Assembly (NCBI GenBank): GCA_025965715.1 | Contig: JAOPWJ010000193.1 | Location: 1 to 49,198 of the forward strand | DNA length: 49,198 bases | Direction: 5' to 3' | From: Blastococcus sp. | GTDB taxonomy: Bacteria; Actinomycetota; Actinomycetes; Mycobacteriales; Geodermatophilaceae | Shown: piece after piece, positions 21,097 to 31,175 of the stretch | Layout: each line of letters opens with the position of its first letter | Numbering within the stretch: position 1 is the stretch's first letter | Made by a program: the position numbers and the translations under genes | Notes under the pieces: model-generated | Database searches by the model: none | The model's input: only the letters and a program-made list of their open reading frames with translations | What the model was told of the DNA's origin: nothing

Positions 21097-21744
21097 GTGC
21101 CCCACCTCTTCCGCATGCGCAGGGACTACGCCGCCGGACAGCTCCGCGAGGACGACCTCGCCCCCACGTGGGTGGAGCAGTTCGACCGCTGGTTCGTCGA
21201 CGCCGTCGCCGCCGAACTCCCCGAAGCGAACGCCGTCGTGGTCGCCACAGCAGATGCCGACGGCGCCCCCGACGCTCGGATCGTGCTCATGAAGGGCTAC
21301 GACGCGGAGGGGATCCTCTTCGGCACCAGCTATGCCTCGGCGAAGGGCGCCCAGCTGGCCGTGAACCCGCGGGCGGCGCTGGTGTTCCCCTGGCACCCGA
21401 TGCAGCGGCAGGTGCGGGTGACCGGTCGGGTGGAACGGGCCGGCGACGCCGCCTCGGACGCGTTGTGGGATCCCCGCCCGCGGGCCGCGCAGCTGGCGGC
21501 CTCGGCCTCGGTCCAGTCGACCGTCGTGGACTCGCGGGATGAGCTCGCCGAGCGGGTGCGGCTGCTCGACGAGCAGGTGCCACCCGGGCCGGTGCCGCGC
21601 CCGGCTGCCTGGGGCGGCTACCGGGTGGTGCCCGAGCGGGTGGAGTTCTGGCAGGGCGGGGCCGATCGGCTGCACGACCGGATCCGGTTCCTCCGTGATG
21701 AGTCGGAAGGGGGCGGCTGGATCGTGCAGCGGCTGGCCCCGTGA
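21097..21744 (+). CDS. pdxH: pyridoxine/pyridoxamine 5'-phosphate oxidase
   Basis: RRDYAAGQLREDDLAPTWVEQFDRWF...ARIVLMKGYDAEGILFGTSYASAKGAQLAVNPRAALVFPWHPMQRQVRVTGRVER...VPPGPVPRPAAWGGYRVVPERVEFWQGGADRLHDR. Confidence 0.95.
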   Translation: MPHLFRMRRDYAAGQLREDDLAPTWVEQFDRWFVDAVAAELPEANAVVVATADADGAPDARIVLMKGYDAEGILFGTSYASAKGAQLAVNPRAALVFPWHPMQRQVRVTGRVERAGDAASDALWDPRPRAAQLAASASVQSTVVDSRDELAERVRLLDEQVPPGPVPRPAAWGGYRVVPERVEFWQGGADRLHDRIRFLRDESEGGGWIVQRLAP

Positions 21745-23081
21745 GCGACCCGCTCGATCCCGTCGATCCGGTCGAGGGCGGGCGGTCGGTCGAGGAGCCG
21801 GTCGCCGTCCGCGGCCGGCGCGGGTGGGCGATCGACACGACGCCGCTGCGCAACCCGGCCTACCGGCGGCTGTTCGGCGGGGTGGCGGCCACGATGCTCG
21901 GCCAGCAGATGACGCTGGTCGCCGTCCCGTTCCAGGTCTATGCGCTCACCGGGTCGTCGCTGATGGTCGGCGTGACCTCGGTCGTGGCGCTCGTGCCGCT
22001 CATCGTCTTCGGCCTGCTCGGCGGCGCGATCGCCGACGCGATGGACCGACGACGACTGATGCTGATCACCTCCGGCGGGGCCGCGGTGACCAGCTCGCTG
22101 CTCGCCGTCCAGGCGCTGCTTCCGGGGGACGGCCATCTGGCGGTGCTGTGGGTGCTGACCGCCTGCGTCTCCGGCTTCGCCGCGGTGAACCAGCCCACGC
22201 GCAGCGCGGTCATCCCGGCGTTGGTCGGCCCGGAGGGCGTCCCGGCGGCCAACGCGCTGGCGATGACGGTGCGGCAGGCCGGCGTCATCGTCGGTCCGCT
22301 GCTGGCCGGGGTCCTGATCGGGGTGGGGGACATCTTCCTGGCCTACACCGTCGACGCCGCCGGCTTCCTCCTCGCCGCCCTGCTGCTGCGCGGGCTGCCG
22401 CCGCTGCCCCCCGGAGGGCACGCCGGGCCCCTTCGGCTGCGGTCGGCGGTGCGCGGGGTGGGGGAGGGCTTCAGGTTCCTGCGCACCCAGCCGGTGCTGC
22501 TGATGACCTTCGTCGTCGACATCATCGCGATGCTCTTCGCCTGGCCGCAGGCGGTGTTCCCGGAGTTGTCCGGGACCCGCTTCGCCGATTCCCCCAACAG
22601 CCTGGGCTGGCTGTTCGCCGGCGTCTCGATCGGGTCCCTGGCCATGGGGCTGACGTCGGGATGGGTGACGAGGGTCGACCGACAGGGTGCGGTGGTTCTC
22701 GGCGCGATCTCCGTGTGGGGCGTCGCGATCATCGGCTTCGGCTTGGCCCCGACCCTGTGGTTCGCCGTCCTCTGCCTGGCGGTCGCCGGTGCCGGGGACA
22801 TGGTCAGCGCCGTCCTGCGGACGTCGATGCTGCAGCTGGCCGCCCCCGACGGGATGCGCGGCCGCATGCAGGGGGTGTTCATCGTCGTCGTCGCGGGCGG
22901 GCCGCGCCTGGGCGATCTGCGCGCCGGGGCGATCGCCACCACGGCGGGCGTCACCGTGGCGATGGTGTCGGGGGGCGTGCTGATCGTCGTGGCGATGGCC
23001 CTCGTCGCGCTGCTCGTGCCCTCGTTCTGGCTGTTCCGCGCCTCCCGCTCGGCGGCAGAGGTCTCACCCCGCCCGTCGTAG
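21741..23081 (+). CDS. MFS transporter
   Basis: DTTPLRNPAYRRLFGGVAATMLGQQMTLVAVPFQVYALTGSSLMVG...LGGAIADAMDRRRLML; GTGA overlap with pdxH stop. Confidence 0.9.
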   Translation: MSDPLDPVDPVEGGRSVEEPVAVRGRRGWAIDTTPLRNPAYRRLFGGVAATMLGQQMTLVAVPFQVYALTGSSLMVGVTSVVALVPLIVFGLLGGAIADAMDRRRLMLITSGGAAVTSSLLAVQALLPGDGHLAVLWVLTACVSGFAAVNQPTRSAVIPALVGPEGVPAANALAMTVRQAGVIVGPLLAGVLIGVGDIFLAYTVDAAGFLLAALLLRGLPPLPPGGHAGPLRLRSAVRGVGEGFRFLRTQPVLLMTFVVDIIAMLFAWPQAVFPELSGTRFADSPNSLGWLFAGVSIGSLAMGLTSGWVTRVDRQGAVVLGAISVWGVAIIGFGLAPTLWFAVLCLAVAGAGDMVSAVLRTSMLQLAAPDGMRGRMQGVFIVVVAGGPRLGDLRAGAIATTAGVTVAMVSGGVLIVVAMALVALLVPSFWLFRASRSAAEVSPRPS

Positions 23082-23334
23082 GCGCGGGTGCGCGACCACC
23101 TTCAGCGGCCGCCACGGGCGTCGTGGACCCGCTCCTTGGACCTGGCGGGAACGGACATGAAGGGGATCTGCAGTTGTGGGCAGAATTGCCCGGTCGCGAA
23201 GCCGCGTGACCGGAAGGCGACGCCCGTCCGGCGAGAGGGCAGGGCTCAGGGAAGCGTCTTCGACGCGCTGAGAGCAGCGGCCACGAAGGTGCGATGACGC
23301 AGCTGCAGCGGCTTCGCCCCGGCCGGGGTGCCCC

Positions 23335-24030
23335 CTATCCCGCCAGCGTGGTCGCGACGACGTGCAGATCCCCCACGAGCGCGTCGTAGGCGGCCGCTCG
23401 GCTCTCGTCGGGGGTTCGCAGGATTGCTGAGGGATGCGTCGTGGCGAGGACCCAGGTCTGAGCTGGCGCTCCTTCGTCCGGCTCGTCGTCGTCGGCTTCG
23501 GCACCGACGTTCTCGACGGCGGCCTGACCGGGGGGCGTCCAAGGGATGAGCTTTCCGCGGTCGTGCGTGATCCGGAAGGACGGCGCGATGAGTGCCTTGG
23601 CTGCCGTCGCCCCGAGGCACACCACGATCTCCGGCTTCAACACCTGGAACTCCGCCTCGAGCCATGGCCGGCAGGCGCGCAGGTGCTCGGGCCGCGGTGT
23701 CTGATGGATGCGGCGCTTGCCACGCACACCGAAGAAGAAGTGCTTCACCGCATTCGTGATGTAGGCGTCGCGTCGGTCGATGCCGGCATCGGCCAGCGCC
23801 TTGTCCAGCAGCCGCCCGGCCGGGCCGACGAACGGCTCGCCCGTGCGGTCCTCCTGGTCGCCGGGCTGCTCGCCGACGAAGACGACCCGCGCCGTCTCCG
23901 GCCCCTCCCCGAAGACCGTCTGGGTCGCCGGCTCCCACAACTCGCATGCCCGGCAGCTCGCGGCCGCCGTCCGCAACCCGTCGAGGCCCGCGTCCGATGG
24001 CGGCTGCGCCGGATGGTTCTCCTGGCTCAT
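23335..24030 (-). CDS. udgX: UdgX family uracil-DNA-binding protein
   Basis: GEQPGDQEDRTGEPFVGPAGRLLDKAL, YITNAVKHFFFGVRGKRRIHQTPRPEHLRACRPWLEAE, LGATAAKALI, ATTHPSAILRTPDESR; KRRIH loop is diagnostic of UdgX among family 4-like UDGs. Confidence 0.92.
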   Translation of the reverse strand: MSQENHPAQPPSDAGLDGLRTAAASCRACELWEPATQTVFGEGPETARVVFVGEQPGDQEDRTGEPFVGPAGRLLDKALADAGIDRRDAYITNAVKHFFFGVRGKRRIHQTPRPEHLRACRPWLEAEFQVLKPEIVVCLGATAAKALIAPSFRITHDRGKLIPWTPPGQAAVENVGAEADDDEPDEGAPAQTWVLATTHPSAILRTPDESRAAAYDALVGDLHVVATTLAG

Positions 24031-24118
24031 GCCGTCGATGACACCTCAGCAACGCGCACGGCGCGAGGGGGAGCAGCCGATACGGTGCCGAGCAGGAATG
24101 CCGACGGCAGGAGGACCG

Positions 24119-25030
24119 GTGCTGGAGTTCGACGGGCTGCGCAAGAGCTTCGGGGACAACCGTGTGCTCGACGGCGTCGGATTCACGGTCGCGCCCGGCT
24201 CGATGTTCGGGTTCTGCGGGTCCAACGGCGCCGGCAAGACCACCACGATGCGCATCGCCATGGGACTGGTCCGGCCCGACGCCGGGGAGGTCCGCTGGCA
24301 GGGCCACCTGCTCGACGCGGGAGCGCGCCGGCGAATCGGCTACATGCCGGAGGAACGCGGCCTCTATCCGAAGATGAAGGTGGGCGAGCAGGTCGCCTAC
24401 TTCGCCCGCCTGCACGGTCTGCGCGCCGCCGCGGCTGCCCGTGCGGCCGAGGAGTGGGTCGGGCGGCTCGGCCTCGGTGAACGGCGTGGGGACGCGGTGG
24501 AGAAGCTGTCGCTGGGCAACCAGCAGCGGGTTCAGCTCGCCGCGGCACTGGTGAGCCGGCCCGAGGTGCTGATCCTGGACGAGCCGTTCTCCGGCCTGGA
24601 CCCGATCGGCGTCGACTCGCTGGCCGAGGCGCTGCTGAGCCAGGCGCGGGAGGGGGTGCCGGTCGTGTTCTCCAGCCACCAGCTCGACCTCGTGGAGCGG
24701 CTCTGCGACTCCGTCGGCATCCTGGCCCGCGGCCGGATGGTCGCCGCCGGCACGGTCGACGAGCTGCGCCGGCGGGAGGCGGGGCGGCTGCTGCGGGTCG
24801 TCGTCCCCGATGCTCAGCCCTCCTGGGCCGCGCAGCTCGCCGGCGTCCGCGTCGTGTCCGAGCAGGCCGGGGACACCCTGGTCGAACTGGCCGCCGGCAC
24901 CGACGACCAGACGGTGCTCGCCGCAGCCCTGCGCACCGGCCGCGTCACCCACTTCGCCTGGCGGCAGCCGACGCTGGTCGAGCTGTTCCGCGAGGCCGTC
25001 GCCGCGCCCCCCCGGGAGGTGGCCGCATGA
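24119..25030 (+). CDS. ABC transporter ATP-binding protein (NatA-like)
   Basis: VLEFDGLRKSFGDNRVLDGVGFTV, Walker A GSNGAGKTTTMR, SLGNQQRVQLAAALVSRPEVLILDEPFSGLDP; GGAGG upstream of GTG 24119 (alternative ATG 24098). Confidence 0.9.
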   Translation: MLEFDGLRKSFGDNRVLDGVGFTVAPGSMFGFCGSNGAGKTTTMRIAMGLVRPDAGEVRWQGHLLDAGARRRIGYMPEERGLYPKMKVGEQVAYFARLHGLRAAAAARAAEEWVGRLGLGERRGDAVEKLSLGNQQRVQLAAALVSRPEVLILDEPFSGLDPIGVDSLAEALLSQAREGVPVVFSSHQLDLVERLCDSVGILARGRMVAAGTVDELRRREAGRLLRVVVPDAQPSWAAQLAGVRVVSEQAGDTLVELAAGTDDQTVLAAALRTGRVTHFAWRQPTLVELFREAVAAPPREVAA

Positions 25031-26211
25031 GCGAGCCCCGGGACCTCGGCAGCGCAGGGATCGTCCGGCTGGTCGCCGGCCGCGAGATCTCGACGCGCAT
25101 CCGGGACAAGAGCTTCATCATCAGCTCGCTGGTGATCATCCTGCTGATCGTCGGGAGCATCGGCTTCCAGGTCGCGGTCAGCTCCGGCGGTGCGCAGCTG
25201 CGGATCGGCATCGTCGACGACAGCGGCGCGCTGGGGCCGGCTCTCCAGGCGCAGGGTGAGGCGGTCGCCGTCGACGTCACCGTCGTCGGTCTGGACGACG
25301 AGGCCGGCGCCCGGTCGGCGGTCGAGGACGGCGACGTCGACGGTGCCGTACTCGACGCCGCCGACCCGCAGCTGATCGTCGAGGAGTCGGCCGACGGCTC
25401 GTTGCTGGCCGTGGTCCAGGGCGCGGTCTCCCAGCTCGCCGTCAGCGAGCAGCTGGCGCGGGCCGGCATCACGCACCTCGACGTACCGGAGGTGGCGGTC
25501 ACGCCGATGGAGCCGGACGCCGAGCAGAACGGTCAGCGGATCGGCGCCGCCATCATCGGTGTCTCGCTGTTGTACGGACTGCTCATCCTGTTCGGGCAGT
25601 TCATCGCCCAGGGGGTGGTGGAGGAGAAGTCCAGTCGGGTGGTCGAGCTCCTGCTCGCGACGTTGCGCCCGTGGCAGCTGCTGGCCGGCAAGGTGATCGG
25701 GCTGGGGGTCCTCGGCCTCGGCCAGATCGTCGTCGTGATGGTGATCGGGGTCGGGGGCGCGCTGGCGTTCGACGTCATCGACGTGCCCGGCGACGTCGTC
25801 GGCACGGCGGTGTCGGTCGTCGCCTGGTTCGTGCTCGGGTACGCCTTCTACGCCGCGATCTTCGCCGTGGCCGCCTCGCTGGTCAGCCGGCAGGAGGACC
25901 TCGGCACCGTGCTCATGCCCACGACCCTGCTGCTCGTCGGCTCGCTGGTGATCGGCATCCGGGCCGCCGGCGACCCGGGCGGCACCCTCGCCAGGGTCAC
26001 GTCCTACATACCCGGCCTCTCGCCGATGGTGATGCCGGTCCGGCAGGCCGCGGGTCAGGTGGCGGCCTGGGAGATCGCGCTGGCCGTCGTCCTCATGCTC
26101 GCGGCCATCGCGCTCGTCGTCCGGCTCGGCGGGCGGGTGTACTCCGCCGCCCTCCTGCGCACCAGCGGCAAGACCAAGCTCAAGGACGCCTTCCGCGCCG
26201 AGCGCATCTGA
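25027..26211 (+). CDS. ABC transporter permease (NatB-like, ABC-2 type)
   Basis: ATGA overlap with ATPase; VAGREISTRIRDKSFIISSLVIILLI...VVEEKSSRVVELLLATLRPWQLLAGKVIGLG. Confidence 0.9.
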   Translation: MSEPRDLGSAGIVRLVAGREISTRIRDKSFIISSLVIILLIVGSIGFQVAVSSGGAQLRIGIVDDSGALGPALQAQGEAVAVDVTVVGLDDEAGARSAVEDGDVDGAVLDAADPQLIVEESADGSLLAVVQGAVSQLAVSEQLARAGITHLDVPEVAVTPMEPDAEQNGQRIGAAIIGVSLLYGLLILFGQFIAQGVVEEKSSRVVELLLATLRPWQLLAGKVIGLGVLGLGQIVVVMVIGVGGALAFDVIDVPGDVVGTAVSVVAWFVLGYAFYAAIFAVAASLVSRQEDLGTVLMPTTLLLVGSLVIGIRAAGDPGGTLARVTSYIPGLSPMVMPVRQAAGQVAAWEIALAVVLMLAAIALVVRLGGRVYSAALLRTSGKTKLKDAFRAERI

Positions 26212-26314
26212 CGGAGGACCGCCTCATCTCGCACGCGGGGCGCGCGACCGTGGAAGGTGGGCGTTCGAGCACGTTCCCGGATTGCGTCCGGGCGGCCCCG
26301 GGTAGCCGCGCCGC

Positions 26315-27295
26315 ATGGGCATGCAGCTGGGCTACACGATGATGACCGAGCAGGCCGGTCCCAAGGACCTGGTGAGGCATGTGGTGGGCGCCGAGGACGC
26401 CGGATTCGACTTCGCGGTCTGCAGCGACCACTACTTCCCGTGGCTGGACGAGATGGGGCACGCGCCGCACGCGTGGACCGTGCTCGGTGCGGCGGCGCAG
26501 GCCACCAGCCGCATCCCCCTGATGACCTACGTGACCTGCCCGAGCTTCCGGTACCACCCGGCGATCGTCGCGCAGAAGGCTGCAACGCTGCAGCTCCTCT
26601 CCGACGGCCGGTTCACCCTGGGTCTGGGCTCCGGGGAGAACCTCAACGAGCACGTCGTCGGGGCGGGCTGGCCACCCGCAGACGTCCGGCAGGAGATGCT
26701 CGTCGAGGCTCTCCACATCATCCGCGACCTGTTCGACGGGGAGGGCTACACCAACGTCCGCGGCCAGCACTTCGACGTCGAGTCGGCCAGGCTCTGGGAC
26801 CTGCCCGAGACGCGCGTGCCCATCGGGGTGGCCGTCGGCGGCAAGCAGGCCTGCGAGATCGCGGGGGAACTGGCCGACGCCATGATCGCCACCGAGCCGA
26901 AGGCCGAGCTGGGCGAGTACTTCGACGCCGCCGGCGGTACCGGTAAGCCGCGCATCGGGCAGCTGCCCATCAGCTTCGGCACCGACAAGGCCGCGGCCCT
27001 CACCCGCGCGCACACGCTGTTCCGCTGGTTCGGCCTGGGCTGGAAGGTCAACGCCGAGCTGCCCGGCACGGCAGCCTTCGAGGCGGCCAGCCAGTTCGTG
27101 CGCGAGGAGGACGTCGAATCCGCCATCCCGTGCGGGGACGACGTCGGGGCGGTGATCGAGGCGGCCCAGGCCTACGCCGACGCCGGTTTCACGCAGCTGG
27201 CGCTGGTGCAGATCGGTGGCGACCAGCAGGTGCCCTACCTCGAGTGGAGCCGGACGGCGCTGATGCCGGCCTGGCGGGAGGCCTTCGGCAGCTGA
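26315..27295 (+). CDS. LLM-class F420-dependent oxidoreductase
   Basis: QLGYTMMTEQAGPKDLVRHVVGAEDAGFDFAVCSDHYFPWLDEMGHAPHAWTVLGAAAQATSRIPLMTYVTCPSFRYHPAIVAQKAATLQLLSDGRFTLGLGSGENLNEHVVG. Confidence 0.92.
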   Translation: MGMQLGYTMMTEQAGPKDLVRHVVGAEDAGFDFAVCSDHYFPWLDEMGHAPHAWTVLGAAAQATSRIPLMTYVTCPSFRYHPAIVAQKAATLQLLSDGRFTLGLGSGENLNEHVVGAGWPPADVRQEMLVEALHIIRDLFDGEGYTNVRGQHFDVESARLWDLPETRVPIGVAVGGKQACEIAGELADAMIATEPKAELGEYFDAAGGTGKPRIGQLPISFGTDKAAALTRAHTLFRWFGLGWKVNAELPGTAAFEAASQFVREEDVESAIPCGDDVGAVIEAAQAYADAGFTQLALVQIGGDQQVPYLEWSRTALMPAWREAFGS

Positions 27296-27383
27296 CCGGC
27301 AACCGCAGGGCAGACGCCACGATGGGGTGAGATCACCCCCACGGTGGACGTGCGAAACCCCAGGTGGCGGTGATCATCGATGC

Positions 27384-28244
27384 ATGACCGAGGACCTGGA
27401 CGGACGCCTCCGGCGCCTGCGGGCCTCGAGCGACGTCGATGAGCTGATCGACCTGGGCTGCGACCTGGCCGACTCCGGCCGGCAGAGCGCCGCCGAGTGG
27501 TGCTTCCGACGCGCCGCCGACCTCGGCGACCCGGTGGCGTCGTTCAACCTCGGCAACTGCCTCGCCGGACAGCGCCGGTGGACCGAGGCGGTGGCGGCCT
27601 ACGAGCAGTCCATCGCCGCCGGCGAGCCCGACGCGTGGCGCAACCTGGGCCGCGTGCTCGAACAGCTCGGCGACCTCGCCGGTGCCATGCGGGCCTACCG
27701 CGGAGCGGCCGAGGCCGGCGACCTGCACGGCGGGCTGGAGCTGGCCTTCCTGCTGCAGGAGCAGGGCGAGCCGGAGCAGGCGCTGGCGGTCGCCGAGGAG
27801 CTGGCCGCCGCCGGCGACGACGAGGCCGCGGCCGTCGTCGCCTCCTGGCGGTGGGGAAGCACCTCCGACCCCTCGCTCGAGCCGGCCCTGCGGGCCGGGG
27901 CGGACCACTTCCCGTCGGCGCGCAGCGATCTCGCCCAGCTGCTCCGCGACACCGGTCGCCTCGTCGAGGCGCGTTTCGTGCTCGAGCGCGGGGCGAAGCT
28001 CGGTGAGGTGGAGGCGTGGCTGCCGCTGGGCAACCTCTACACCGACGAGCTCCTGGACGTCGAGGCCGCCGAGGAGGCATACCGCAGCGGTATCGCCGCC
28101 GGCGACATCTACTGCCACCACAACCTCGGGGTGCTGCTGGCCGACCGCGGCGACCTCGAGGGCGCGACCGAGCAGTTCGGGCTCGGTGCGGCGGCCGGCG
28201 ACCAGCTCGCCGCCGTGGCGCTGCGCCAGCTCCAGCGGGACTAG
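27384..28244 (+). CDS. tetratricopeptide/Sel1-like repeat protein
   Basis: Repeated units such as LADSGRQSAAEWCFRRAADLGDPVASFNLGNCLAGQRRWTEAVAAYEQSIAAGEPDAWRNLGRVLEQLGDLAGAMRAYRGAAEAGD. Confidence 0.85.
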   Translation: MTEDLDGRLRRLRASSDVDELIDLGCDLADSGRQSAAEWCFRRAADLGDPVASFNLGNCLAGQRRWTEAVAAYEQSIAAGEPDAWRNLGRVLEQLGDLAGAMRAYRGAAEAGDLHGGLELAFLLQEQGEPEQALAVAEELAAAGDDEAAAVVASWRWGSTSDPSLEPALRAGADHFPSARSDLAQLLRDTGRLVEARFVLERGAKLGEVEAWLPLGNLYTDELLDVEAAEEAYRSGIAAGDIYCHHNLGVLLADRGDLEGATEQFGLGAAAGDQLAAVALRQLQRD

Positions 28245-28346
28245 GGCCCGTTCCTAGGCTCATCGCGAGCGTGCGAGCGGTGCGGGGGACGGGGTCGTTT
28301 CTGGGGCCGACACGAGCGCGTCACATGAGTCCCGGATACTCGGGAT

Positions 28347-31175
28347 GTGTCCGAAGCCACTGTTGACGTCGCGGACCTCCGTCGTAACGGCGGGCCAGCC
28401 GGTGCCGATCCTGACGGCCGTGCCGACGACGCGCCCCTGCGCGAGGACATCCGGGTCCTCGGCCGGGTGCTCGGCGAGGTCATCGGCGAGCAGGCCGGGA
28501 TCGACGTCCTCGACCTGGTCGAGTCCACCCGCGTGGAGTCCTTCGCGGTCCGCCGCTCCGAGGTAGCCCGTCCCGCACTGGCCGACCGGCTCTCCGGCCT
28601 CGACGTCCGCGCGGCCAACCACGTCATCCGGGCGTTCAGCCACTTCTCCGTGCTGGCCAACCTCGCTGAGGACATCCACCACGAGCGGCGGCGGCGCTTC
28701 CACCGCCGCGAGGGCTCACCGCCGCAGCAGGGCAGCCTGGCCGCGACCTTCGCGCTGCTCGACCAGCACGACATCCCCGACGAGGTGGTCTCCCGCGAGC
28801 TGGCCGGAGCCCTCGTGTGCCCGGTCGTCACGGCGCACCCCACGGAGGTGCGGCGCAAGACGATCTTCCAGGTGCAGCGACAGATCACCGACCTGTTCCG
28901 CCAGCGCGACCGGGCGGCGCCGGGCGAGCTGGACGAGCAGGAGTGGTCGGCGCACCTGTGGCGCTCGGTGCTCACCCTGTGGCAGACGGCCCTGCTCCGG
29001 CTGTCCCGGCTGCGGCTGCAGGACGAGATCGACGAGGCGCTGCGCTACTACGAGCTGTCGTTGTTCGACGTCGTCCCGGCCATCAACGCCGAGGTGCGCC
29101 GGGCCCTGGCCCAGCGCTGGCCGGAGGCATCGCTGCCGTCCCGGCCGATGCTGCTGCCCGGTTCGTGGATCGGCGGGGACCGCGACGGCAACCCCTTCGT
29201 CACGGCCGACGCCCTGCGCCGCGCCACCACCCGGCAGGCCGAGACGGCGCTGGCCCACCACCTCGCCGAGCTGGAGGCCCTGCGCGACGAGCTGTCCATG
29301 TCCGACCGTCTGGTCACGCCGACGCCGGAGCTCTACGCCATGGCGGAGGCGTCCCGCGACGACTCGCCCTTCCGTGGTGACGAGCCCTACCGGCGGGCGA
29401 TGAACGGCATGCACGCCCGCCTGGCCGCCACCGCGCGGGCCGTCCTGGGCCGGGTGCCGGGGTCGGCGCCGCACGCCGAGCTGACCCCCTACGACTCACC
29501 CGACGAGCTCCGCGCCGACCTCGACGTCGTGGACGCCTCGCTGCGCAGCCACGGGGCGGGGCCGCTGGCCGACCACCGGCTGCTGCGCCTTCGGGAGGCC
29601 GTCGAGGTCTTCGGCTTCCACCTCTGCGGGCTGGACCTGCGGCAGAACTCCGCCGTCCACGAGGAGGTCGTGGGAGAGCTGCTGGCCTGGGCCGGCGTCT
29701 GCGACGACTACGCGGCGCTCGACGAGGCAGCCCGGGTGGAGCTGCTGGCCGGCGAGCTGACGATGCGCCGTCCGCTGGTCCGTCCCGGCGCGGAGCTGTC
29801 CGAGCTGGCCCGCGGCGAGCTCGACGTGGTGGTCGCCGCGGCCGAGCAGATGGCCCTGCTGGGGCCGCGGGCCATCCCCAACTACGTGATCAGCATGTGC
29901 GAGTCCGTCAGCGACGTGCTCGAGGTCGCCGTCCTGCTCAAGGAGGTCGGGCTCCTCGACCCGGGCGCCGAAGGAGGGCCCTCCTGCCCGGTCGGCATCT
30001 CCCCGCTGTTCGAGACCATCGACGACCTCAAGGGCGCCGGGACGACGCTCGCCGCCATGCTCGACCAGCCGCTGTACCGCGCCCTGGTGACTTCCCGGGG
30101 CGACGCGCAGGAGGTCATGCTGGGCTACTCGGACAGCAACAAGGACGGCGGCTACCTCGCCGCCAACTGGGCCCTCTACCGCGCCGAGCTGGAGCTGGTG
30201 GAGGTGGCCCGGGCCAACGGCATCCGGCTGCGGCTCTTCCACGGCCGCGGCGGCACGGTCGGCCGGGGTGGTGGCCCGAGCTACGAGGCGATCCGGGCTC
30301 AACCCCCCGGCGCCGTCGCCGGTGCCCTCCGGATCACCGAGCAGGGCGAGGTCATCGCGGCCAAGTACGCCGATCCCGACCTCGCCCGGCGCAACCTGGA
30401 GGCGCTCGTCGCCGCCACCCTGGAGTCGAGCCTGCTCGACATCGAGGGTCTCGGGGACGACGCCGAGCCGGCGTACGCGCTGCTCGACGACCTCGCCGCG
30501 CGCGCCCAGCAGGCCTACCGCGCGCTGGTGCACGACACGCCGGGCTTCGTCGAGTGGTTCCGCGCGGCCACCCCCATCGGCGAGCTTGCCGAGCTGAACA
30601 TCGGCAGCCGCCCACCGTCGCGCAAGGCCGGCGACTCGATCGCCGATCTGCGCGCCATTCCCTGGGTGTTCAGCTGGTCACAGACGCGGATCATGCTGCC
30701 GGGCTGGTTCGGCACCGGCACGGCGCTGGAGAGCTATGTCGGCAGCGATGGCGGCGACAGCTCCGAGGACAAGCTGGCCCGCCTCCGCGAGCTGCATCGC
30801 CGCTGGCCGTTCTTCCGCACGGTGCTGTCCAACATGGGCATGGTGCTGGCCAAGACCGACCTGGGACTGGAGGCCCGCTATGCCGAGCTCGTGCCGGACG
30901 AAGAGCTGCGGTCCAGGGTCTTCGACCAGATCACCGCCGAGCACGAGCGCACCTGCCGGATGCTGCTGGCCGTCACCGGCGACGAGGACCTGCTGGCCGA
31001 CAATCCGTCGCTGGCCCGCTCGATCCGCAACCGGTTCCCCTACCTCGAGCCGCTGCACCACCTGCAGGTCGAGATGCTCCGGCGGCGGCGGGCGGGCGAC
31101 GACGACGAGCTGACCCGCCGCAACATCCAGCTGACCATCAACGGCGTCGCGACGGCCCTTCGGAACAGTGGCTGA
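28347..31175 (+). CDS. ppc: phosphoenolpyruvate carboxylase
   Basis: [75 protein letters not shown]-terminal [13 protein letters not shown]. Confidence 0.97.
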   Translation: MSEATVDVADLRRNGGPAGADPDGRADDAPLREDIRVLGRVLGEVIGEQAGIDVLDLVESTRVESFAVRRSEVARPALADRLSGLDVRAANHVIRAFSHFSVLANLAEDIHHERRRRFHRREGSPPQQGSLAATFALLDQHDIPDEVVSRELAGALVCPVVTAHPTEVRRKTIFQVQRQITDLFRQRDRAAPGELDEQEWSAHLWRSVLTLWQTALLRLSRLRLQDEIDEALRYYELSLFDVVPAINAEVRRALAQRWPEASLPSRPMLLPGSWIGGDRDGNPFVTADALRRATTRQAETALAHHLAELEALRDELSMSDRLVTPTPELYAMAEASRDDSPFRGDEPYRRAMNGMHARLAATARAVLGRVPGSAPHAELTPYDSPDELRADLDVVDASLRSHGAGPLADHRLLRLREAVEVFGFHLCGLDLRQNSAVHEEVVGELLAWAGVCDDYAALDEAARVELLAGELTMRRPLVRPGAELSELARGELDVVVAAAEQMALLGPRAIPNYVISMCESVSDVLEVAVLLKEVGLLDPGAEGGPSCPVGISPLFETIDDLKGAGTTLAAMLDQPLYRALVTSRGDAQEVMLGYSDSNKDGGYLAANWALYRAELELVEVARANGIRLRLFHGRGGTVGRGGGPSYEAIRAQPPGAVAGALRITEQGEVIAAKYADPDLARRNLEALVAATLESSLLDIEGLGDDAEPAYALLDDLAARAQQAYRALVHDTPGFVEWFRAATPIGELAELNIGSRPPSRKAGDSIADLRAIPWVFSWSQTRIMLPGWFGTGTALESYVGSDGGDSSEDKLARLRELHRRWPFFRTVLSNMGMVLAKTDLGLEARYAELVPDEELRSRVFDQITAEHERTCRMLLAVTGDEDLLADNPSLARSIRNRFPYLEPLHHLQVEMLRRRRAGDDDELTRRNIQLTINGVATALRNSG

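Noticed and set aside
23176-23201. GGGCA-GAAT-TGCCC small inverted repeat after the MFS gene as a terminator
   Set aside because: Only a 5-bp stem with no T-run; too weak to call.
23088-23297. Small ORF with MKGICSCGQNCPVAK (possible Cys-rich peptide)
   Set aside because: No start context, no recognised family, very short; random high-GC ORF cannot be excluded.
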